A model generated the notes under the pieces. That model was not told the origin of the DNA. It searched no databases and saw only the letters and a list, made by a program, of their open reading frames with translations. This document shows positions 58,481-64,000 of a stretch of DNA of 64,000 nucleotides, in pieces. Position 1 is the stretch's first letter, and every line of letters begins with the position of its first letter. This stretch comes from Nocardia takedensis NBRC 100417 (GTDB lineage Bacteria > Actinomycetota > Actinomycetes > Mycobacteriales > Mycobacteriaceae): positions 1 through 64,000 of the forward strand of contig NZ_BAGG01000032.1 of assembly GCF_000308695.1 (NCBI RefSeq), given 5' to 3'. The translations under genes were made by a program, and so were the position numbers.

Positions 58481-58924
58481 ATGACCTCGGAACGAACGCT
58501 CACGTCGGTTGCCTGGTTGTGCGTCGAGGGAGGCAGGTTGCTCGCGGTCCGCACCGAGGGCCGCGACGCCTTCTACCTGCCGGGCGGCAAGCCCGAGTCC
58601 GGTGAGACGCTGACGCGAGCGCTCGTCCGAGAGGTCCGCGAGGAAGTCGGTGTCGACATCGACGAGGACGGCGTCAGGCCCGAGGTGACCATCACGGCTC
58701 CCGCCCACGGTCGCCCGGGCACCCTCGTGGAGATGCATTGCTTCCGCGCCGCGGGGCGCGGGATTCCCGCCGCGGCGGCGGAGATCGCCGAGATGGCGTG
58801 GTTCGGTCCCGAGGACGAGCACCGGTGCGCCCCCGCCGTCGTCCTGGCCCTGCGCCACCTGACCGCCGTCGGCGGCTGGGCCTGGTCCGATCAGACGGCC
58901 GCGGTGCGCTCGGCGTCCAGGTGA
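58481..58924 (+). CDS. NUDIX hydrolase, MutT-like
   Basis: The protein has 147 residues. The Nudix box GGKPESGETLTRALVREVREEVGV (REVREEVG core) is at ~35-58, following LAVRTEGRDAFYLPGG. Substrate is unknown; the 8-oxo-dGTPase and ADP-sugar types both look similar. It begins 19 bases after mihF and may be read through from it. Its 3' end overlaps fdhD on the other strand by 34 bases. Confidence 0.9.
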   Translation: MTSERTLTSVAWLCVEGGRLLAVRTEGRDAFYLPGGKPESGETLTRALVREVREEVGVDIDEDGVRPEVTITAPAHGRPGTLVEMHCFRAAGRGIPAAAAEIAEMAWFGPEDEHRCAPAVVLALRHLTAVGGWAWSDQTAAVRSASR

Positions 58925-59736
58925 TCGATGGCGAGTCGGTCCCGGCCGGTGTAGACGTTCATGGTGTCCCCGCGCAGGAATCCGACCAAGGTCAGCTTCG
59001 CATCCGCGGCCAGGTCGACGGCCAGTGAACTGGGGGCCGACACGGCTCCCAGCAGCGGCGCCCCCGCCATCACGGCCTTCTGGACCAACTCGAACGACGC
59101 GCGGCCGCTGACGATCAGTACCAGATCGTGGGCGGGGACACGGTTCTCGCGCAGCGCCCACCCCAGCACCTTGTCCACCGCGTTGTGTCGGCCGATGTCC
59201 TCGCGCACCACCAACGGCACGCCGTCGGCGGTGAACAGACCGGCCGCGTGCAGGCCGCCGGTCGCGTCGAACACCGTCTGCCGGGCGCGCAGCGTGCGCG
59301 GCATCTCGGCCAGCGTCGAAGTCGTCACCAGGGGAGCGGGTTCCGGCAGGGGATGACGGGTGTGCACGCGGACTTCCTCCAGCGCGGTCTTCCCGCACAA
59401 CCCGCACGCGCCGGAGGTCAGGAATCCGCGCGGACGCGCCGTGACCGGCACGCGCAGGTCGACGTCGAGCACGTTGTAGGTGTTGTGCCCCTGCTCGTCC
59501 ACGCCCGCGCAGTAGCGCGCGGCCAGGATGTCCTCCGCGCCGCCGATGATGTTCTCGCTCAACAGGAATCCGTGCACCAGATCGATGTCGGCGCCCGGGG
59601 TGCGCATGGTGACCGTCAGTGACTCGCCGCCGAGGCGGATCTCCAGCGGTTCCTCCACGGCCAGGGTGTCGGGGCGCGCGACCCGCCCGTGCGCGGTCAG
59701 CCGCAGGGTCGGACGGCGCGCCGTCACCCGGCTCAC
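58891..59736 (-). CDS. fdhD: formate dehydrogenase accessory sulfurtransferase FdhD
   Basis: The protein has 281 residues. The CGLCG motif (SGACGLCGKTALEEV, ~110) with the sulfur-transfer cysteines, VEEPLEIRLGG near the start and REDIGRHNAVDKVLG are diagnostic. FdhD passes sulfur from a cysteine desulfurase to the molybdenum cofactor of formate dehydrogenases. Its start overlaps the stop of the molybdo-oxidoreductase gene (ATGA), so the partner enzyme is probably that one. Confidence 0.95.
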   Translation of the reverse strand: MSRVTARRPTLRLTAHGRVARPDTLAVEEPLEIRLGGESLTVTMRTPGADIDLVHGFLLSENIIGGAEDILAARYCAGVDEQGHNTYNVLDVDLRVPVTARPRGFLTSGACGLCGKTALEEVRVHTRHPLPEPAPLVTTSTLAEMPRTLRARQTVFDATGGLHAAGLFTADGVPLVVREDIGRHNAVDKVLGWALRENRVPAHDLVLIVSGRASFELVQKAVMAGAPLLGAVSAPSSLAVDLAADAKLTLVGFLRGDTMNVYTGRDRLAIDHLDAERTAAV

Positions 59737-62048
59737 GAGCTTTCCCCCACGTGCACATGCGGTTCCAGCCGGATCGTGACCGCCTTGGAGACCGGTGTGT
59801 TCGACCGCGCCGCGACGTGATCCAGCGGCACCAGCGGATTGGTCTCGGGGTAGTAGGCGGCGGCGTTGCCGCGCGGGGTGGGGTAGGCGACCACGCGGAA
59901 GCCCGTCACCCGGCGGTGCGCGTCATCGGTCCACTCCGAGATCAGATCGACCAGATCACCGTCCGCGTAACCGAATTCGGCGATGTCGGCCGGATTCATC
60001 AGGATCACCCGGCGACCGCCGCGCACACCGCGGTAGCGGTCGTCCAGACCGTAGATGGTGGTGTTGTACTGGTCGTGGCTGCGCAGGCTCTGCAGGATCA
60101 ACCTGCCCGGCGGCACCGGCAGCCACTCGAGGTCGTTCAGCGCGAAATTGGCACGGCCGGTGGCGGTGCGGAATTCGCGCGCGTCGCGCGGCGGATGCGG
60201 GAGGACGAAGCCGTTGCGTTCGCGGACCCGGGTGTTGTAGTCGGCGCAGCCCGGCACGACGCGGGAGATGGCGTCGCGGATCTTGTCGTAGTCGTCGCGG
60301 TAGCGCGACCACGGAACCGAATGGTCGGGGCCGAACAGTTCCGCGGCCAACTCGCAGACGATCGCGACCTCGCTGCGCAACTGGTCGCTCACCGGGTCGA
60401 GCCGTCCGGTGGACAGGTGCACCATCGACATCGAGTCCTCGACCGACACCTGCTGGCGCACCCCGGCGCGGACGTCCTTGTCGGTGCGCCCCAGCGTCGG
60501 CAGGATCAGCGCCGTGCGGCCGTGCACCAAGTGGCTGCGGTTGAGCTTGGTGGAGATCTGCACGGTGAGCGAACAGCCGCGCAGAGCGGCCTCGGTCACC
60601 TCGGTGTCAGGGGTGGCGGAGACGAAATTGCCGCCCATCCCGACGAAAACCGACGCGCTGCCGTCCCGCATCGCCCGGATGGCGTCCACCGTGTCGTAGC
60701 CGTGCGAGCGGGGGCTGGTGATGCCGAATTCGCGGTCCAGCGCGGCCAGGAACGTCTCGGGCATCCGCTCCCAGATTCCCATGGTGCGGTCGCCCTGCAC
60801 GTTCGAGTGGCCGCGCACCGGGCACACGCCCGCGCCGGGCTTGCCGATCATGCCGCGCATCAGCAACAGATTCGTGGCCTCCTCGATGGTGGCCACGCCG
60901 TGCCGCTGCTGCGTCAGACCCATCGCCCAGCAGACGATGATGGTGCGCGCGCCCGCGAACAGGTCCGCGGTGCGCTCGATCTCGGCGCGCGCGAGCCCCG
61001 TCGCCTCGACCACCGTGTCCAGGTCGACGGCCCTGGTCTGCCGCTCGTACGCCTCGAACCCCGCGCAGTGGCGCTCGACGAACTCGCGGTCGACGACCGT
61101 GCCGGGCGCGCGGTCCTCGGCCTCGAACAGCAACCGGCCGATCCCGCGGAACAGCGCCATGTCGCCGCCGAGCCGGATCTGCAGGAAATCGTCGGCGATG
61201 TCGACGCCGGTGGTGAGTCCCTTGACGGTCTGCGGATCGCGGAAAGCCAGCAGACCGGTCTCCGGCAACGGATTGACCGCGACGATCCGCGCGCCCTTCG
61301 CCTTGGCGTTCGCCAGCGCGCTGAGCATCCGCGGATGGTTGGTGCCCGGATTCTGGCCCGCCACGACGATCAGATCCGCGGCGGCGAAATCATCGATGGT
61401 CACCGACCCCTTGCCGATGCCGATCGACCCGTTCAGCGCGGTGCCGGAGGATTCGTGGCACATGTTGCTGCAATCGGGCAGGTTGTTGGTCCCGAAGCTG
61501 CGCACCAACAGTTGATAGAGGAATGCCGTCTCGTTGGCGGTGCGACCGGAGGTGTAGAAGACCGCGTCGTCGGGGGAGGCCAGACCGCGCAGTTCGTCGG
61601 CGATCAGGCGGTAGGCGTCATCCCAGTCGATCGGGGCGTAATGGGTGGCTCCCGGCCGCAACACCATCGGATGGGTCAACCGGCCCTGCTGCCCGAGCCA
61701 GTAACCCGAGCGGGTCGCCAACTCGGCGACCGGATGCGCGGCGAAGAACTCCGGGCCGACCGTGCGCAACGTCGCTTCCTCGGCGACCGCTTTCGCGCCG
61801 TTCTCGCAGAACTCGGCGGGCCGACGATGCCCCGACGGCTCCGGCCACGCGCAGCCGGGACAGTCGAAGCCGTGCACCTGGTTGACCCGGGCCAGCGTGC
61901 GCGCCGTGCGCAGCACGCCCATCTCCTCCACCGAACGCTTCAACGCGACGGCCACCGCCGTCACGCCCGCGGCCCGCTGTTCCGGCGCGCGCACCGTCAC
62001 CGCGGATTCGTCGATGTCCTCGCTCGGGCCGTTGCGATGCATACCCAC
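59733..62048 (-). CDS. FdhF/YdeP-family molybdopterin oxidoreductase, formate dehydrogenase-like
   Basis: The protein has 771 residues. N-terminal GFDCPGCAWPEP...FCENGAKAVAEE holds three Cys that may bind an [4Fe-4S] cluster; then FYTSGRTANETAFLYQLLVRSFGTNNLPDCSNMCHESSG and the MGD-binding C-terminal domain (HDQYNTTIYGLDDRYRGVRGGRRVILMNPAD). Family YdeP enzymes lack the Sec/Cys ligand of classical formate dehydrogenase, so the substrate is uncertain. GGAGAGGA before GTG 62048 sets the start. It is translationally coupled to fdhD. Confidence 0.9.
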   Translation of the reverse strand: MGMHRNGPSEDIDESAVTVRAPEQRAAGVTAVAVALKRSVEEMGVLRTARTLARVNQVHGFDCPGCAWPEPSGHRRPAEFCENGAKAVAEEATLRTVGPEFFAAHPVAELATRSGYWLGQQGRLTHPMVLRPGATHYAPIDWDDAYRLIADELRGLASPDDAVFYTSGRTANETAFLYQLLVRSFGTNNLPDCSNMCHESSGTALNGSIGIGKGSVTIDDFAAADLIVVAGQNPGTNHPRMLSALANAKAKGARIVAVNPLPETGLLAFRDPQTVKGLTTGVDIADDFLQIRLGGDMALFRGIGRLLFEAEDRAPGTVVDREFVERHCAGFEAYERQTRAVDLDTVVEATGLARAEIERTADLFAGARTIIVCWAMGLTQQRHGVATIEEATNLLLMRGMIGKPGAGVCPVRGHSNVQGDRTMGIWERMPETFLAALDREFGITSPRSHGYDTVDAIRAMRDGSASVFVGMGGNFVSATPDTEVTEAALRGCSLTVQISTKLNRSHLVHGRTALILPTLGRTDKDVRAGVRQQVSVEDSMSMVHLSTGRLDPVSDQLRSEVAIVCELAAELFGPDHSVPWSRYRDDYDKIRDAISRVVPGCADYNTRVRERNGFVLPHPPRDAREFRTATGRANFALNDLEWLPVPPGRLILQSLRSHDQYNTTIYGLDDRYRGVRGGRRVILMNPADIAEFGYADGDLVDLISEWTDDAHRRVTGFRVVAYPTPRGNAAAYYPETNPLVPLDHVAARSNTPVSKAVTIRLEPHVHVGESS

Positions 62049-62139
62049 AGTGTCCTCTCCAGACCCGCGGTCCGCCCCGGGATACCCGGACGCCCGCTCT
62101 TCGCATGGTACGACCGCGTTCCGACGCGGGGCGCGGGAG

Positions 62140-63360
62140 CTACTCGGAGATCCGGGTGGGGCCGTTCGGGTCGGCGACGCGATAGGTGAGGATCTTCTCG
62201 CCGATCCGGATGCTCCATCCGGGCGGCAGCGCGGTCGGCGAGGTGCCGACCCTTGTCCACGAATCCGCGCCCGGTGCGGCGACGAAGGTGCCCGCGGGCG
62301 TTCCCGCGTCGCGGATGTTGACCTTGCCGCGTTCCAGGGTGATGTAGGCGTGCACCCGGGAGACGTGGCGGTCGCGCGGCACCGACAGCGGCGAGGCGGT
62401 GGCGTTGCGGACCGATTCGTCGTTCATCGGGCTGCGGCCGATCACGTACGGGCGGTCAAGGGGGTAGGCGGTGTCCTCGAACAGCAGCGCGCCGGGAGCG
62501 GTCGACCCGTCGGTCGCGGGCGGCCGAGCCGGTCGGGTCGCGGAATCGTCGGGCGGCACGGCCGGGCCCTTGTGCAGGGCCAGCGACCGCGACTGCGAGA
62601 ACGGGCGCGGTGTCGGGGCCTCCGAGCGCGCGCTCGGCGGCGCGGACTGCTCGGGCGGTGGCTGCACCGGATGGTCCGATCCCGACGCGCCCGGACCGGT
62701 CGGGCGCGGACGGACGGGCTCGCTGCCGGTGAACGGCGGGACCGATGTCGCGCGGGTCTCGGGCAGGTCCGCGTCGCCCGCGGGGTCCAGCGCGTCGAAA
62801 CCCGCGGGGGCGGTGTGCGCGGGTTCGACGGCGGTCGGCGGTCGGGCGGTGTCGCGCCGGTCGGCGGCGGGGGAACGGCCGCCGCCGCGCACGCCGACGC
62901 GGAACTCGAAACCGCCGCCGGGCACCACGCCCGCGCGCAGGTCGGTGCGGGGATGCGCGGCGGGGGAGTCGGCTTCCTCGGCGGTGACGGTGATGCGGCG
63001 CACCGGTTCGCGCACGATCTCGTCGACCCAGGTGAACGCGCGCGCCCCGGAGATCCGGCGCACCCCCTCCGCGCCCTGGATCTCGGCGACCACCGGGCCC
63101 CGCAGCAGGATGACGATGCCGTCGGAGGTGGGCGCGAGCACGCCGAACGGCGGCGGTTCCGAACCGCCCGCGAACACCACGGCCGCCAGACGCTGGGCGA
63201 TCGCCGCCCCGGGATGATCGTCGTCGGCCACGGCTTCGATGGCGCCGAGAATGCGGTCGGTGGAGGAGGTCTCAGCGGCCAGGTACACGACCACGGCCCC
63301 GAAACGGGCGATCAGGCCGTCGCCCGGCGCGATCCCCACGGTCGACGTGCTGGTGGGCAC
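62140..63360 (-). CDS. FHA-domain protein with N-terminal PPM/regulatory-like region
   Basis: The protein has 406 residues. The C-terminal ~100 residues are an FHA phosphothreonine-binding domain (YVIGRSPMNDESVRN...PRDRHVSRVHAYITLERGKVNIRDAGTPAGTFV with Arg, SRVH and the Asn-like turn). The N-terminal ~150 residues (GDGLIARFGAVVVYLAAETSSTDRILGAIEAVA) form a mixed domain I do not recognise; the middle is Pro-rich and disordered. It likely reads out Ser/Thr kinase signals. AAGGAGG is four bases before GTG 63360. Confidence 0.87.
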   Translation of the reverse strand: MPTSTSTVGIAPGDGLIARFGAVVVYLAAETSSTDRILGAIEAVADDDHPGAAIAQRLAAVVFAGGSEPPPFGVLAPTSDGIVILLRGPVVAEIQGAEGVRRISGARAFTWVDEIVREPVRRITVTAEEADSPAAHPRTDLRAGVVPGGGFEFRVGVRGGGRSPAADRRDTARPPTAVEPAHTAPAGFDALDPAGDADLPETRATSVPPFTGSEPVRPRPTGPGASGSDHPVQPPPEQSAPPSARSEAPTPRPFSQSRSLALHKGPAVPPDDSATRPARPPATDGSTAPGALLFEDTAYPLDRPYVIGRSPMNDESVRNATASPLSVPRDRHVSRVHAYITLERGKVNIRDAGTPAGTFVAAPGADSWTRVGTSPTALPPGWSIRIGEKILTYRVADPNGPTRISE

Positions 63361-63511
63361 CCGGCCTCCTTCCCGCGCGGCGTCGGCGTCCAGCATAGTG
63401 GTGCCCCGCCGTCGCCACGCCGGGGTCGGTCGGCGGGCGCACCGGCCCGGCCGCTCCGGAAATGTCCGACATGCCGATCGCCGTTCGTGTCAAACGACGT
63501 TCGCCGCTGCG

Positions 63512-63517
63512 TAGGCT
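63512..63517 (+). promoter_or_regulatory. candidate -10 box upstream of the tetR leader ORF
   Basis: TAGGCT ends six bases before ATG 63524; TGTCAA 18 bases upstream is a possible -35. Confidence 0.45.
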
Positions 63518-63523
63518 CCCCCC

Positions 63524-63592
63524 ATGGCGAAGTGCGGTGATCCGATGACCGACCCCCGATCCGCGGCCGCGAGCGGAAAGGCGCGCCTATGA
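63524..63592 (+). CDS. putative 22-residue leader peptide coupled to tetR
   Basis: ATG 63524 lies where transcription would begin from the TAGGCT box, so it would be a leaderless start. The frame reads MAKCGDPMTDPRS... for 22 codons and stops at TGA 63590-63592, overlapping the TetR ATG (ATGA). It may act as a coupling leader for the regulator, or be chance. Confidence 0.4.
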   Translation: MAKCGDPMTDPRSAAASGKARL

Positions 63593-64000
63593 GAGCCGCG
63601 CCGGTCAGCCGCAGGGCCCGTCCCGCCAAAGCCCCGCTCAGTCGCGAGGCGATCGTGGAGACCGGACTGCGCATCCTCGACACCGACGGACTCGCCGCGC
63701 TCACCATGCGGCGGGTCGCCCAGGAACTGGACACCGGCGCGGCCTCGCTCTACGTCTACGTCGCCAACCGCGACGATCTGATGGCGGCCATGCTCGACGA
63801 CGTGATCGGCGCGGTGCCCGAACCGCGCGGCGGCGGATGGCGCGACCGACTCGTCGCGCTGGTGGAGGCGACCGTGGCCGCGATGGCGCGCCATCAGGGG
63901 CTGGCCCTGGTCGCGCTCGGCGCGAGCCCCACCGAGACGGTCACCAAGCGACTCATCGACCGCATGCGCCTGCTGCTGGCCGAAGGCGGGGTCGACGTGC
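63589..64000 (+). CDS. TetR-family transcriptional regulator (partial, cut by window end)
   Basis: The first 137 residues are visible and open to the window edge. The HTH is SREAIVETGLRILDTDGLAALTMRRVAQELDTGAASLYVYVANRDDLMAAMLDDVIG. The start of a TetR_C-type ligand domain follows (WRDRLVALVEATVAAMARHQGLALVAL). ATG 63589 is preceded by GGAAAGG and overlaps the stop of a small leader frame. Likely control of a neighbouring gene beyond the window. Confidence 0.88.
   Translation, partial: MRAAPVSRRARPAKAPLSREAIVETGLRILDTDGLAALTMRRVAQELDTGAASLYVYVANRDDLMAAMLDDVIGAVPEPRGGGWRDRLVALVEATVAAMARHQGLALVALGASPTETVTKRLIDRMRLLLAEGGVDV

Overview
The window is GC-rich actinobacterial DNA and most resembles Nocardia or a close relative in the Mycobacteriales. 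Four things point there. The gene content and order broadly match the M. tuberculosis Rv2478c-Rv2457c neighbourhood (ssbB, ettA, NAD-gdh, thioesterase, glbO, alpha-glucosidase, pepN, mycothiol-linked DsbA-like protein, rpiB, nei, tig, clpP1, clpP2, clpX). There is an ESX-associated (EspG) operon. There is a KstR-type steroid operator. Many genes have a TANNNT -10 box 6-7 nt before the start codon, the signature of leaderless transcripts. These assignments come from reading the sequence and remembered family knowledge; no database was searched.

Layout. 0-5.8 kb: small secreted proteins, a PAP2/diacylglycerol-kinase fusion with an acyltransferase/SGNH partner, a LapA-like membrane protein and a SigK-like ECF sigma factor. 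6.3-10.3 kb: VOC protein, tRNA-Arg, CopD-CtaG fusion and a PLP dehydratase. 10.4-19.5 kb: ssb, ettA, the very large NAD-glutamate dehydrogenase, thioesterase and a conserved unknown. 19.5-25.3 kb: azlCD with a divergent XRE-cupin regulator, HNH nuclease, truncated haemoglobin O, GH13 alpha-glucosidase, CtaJ-like oxidase subunit and DUF5130. 25.3-37.7 kb: pepN, purC, NUDIX, an ECF42-type sigma factor with its DGPF/YCII partner, ferredoxin-reductase-like protein, DsbA-like protein, M48 protease, rpiB, nei and a diguanylate cyclase.

38.2-44.5 kb: tRNA-Gly, then tRNA-Pro(TGG), into which a compact integrative element of about 6.1 kb is inserted between 58-bp perfect direct repeats. It has a GntR regulator, a Zn-ribbon protein, an unknown protein, a HUH rolling-circle Rep, Xis and a tyrosine integrase. 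It has no visible TraB/FtsK-type DNA translocase, which the self-transmissible pSAM2-type elements (AICEs) carry. Its control region has three copies of a 20-bp near-palindrome, and its left end has a 190-bp nested inverted-repeat structure.

44.5-64 kb: a four-helix membrane protein with an Ala/Pro-rich tail, a three-gene ESX substrate/chaperone operon, phosphoketolase, FKBP lipoprotein, the tig-clpP1-clpP2-clpX proteostasis block, a STAS protein lacking the usual phospho-serine, a ketosteroid isomerase under a KstR-like box, an mIHF-like nucleoid protein, NUDIX, fdhD with an FdhF/YdeP-type molybdo-oxidoreductase, an FHA protein, and the start of a TetR regulator preceded by a translationally coupled leader ORF.
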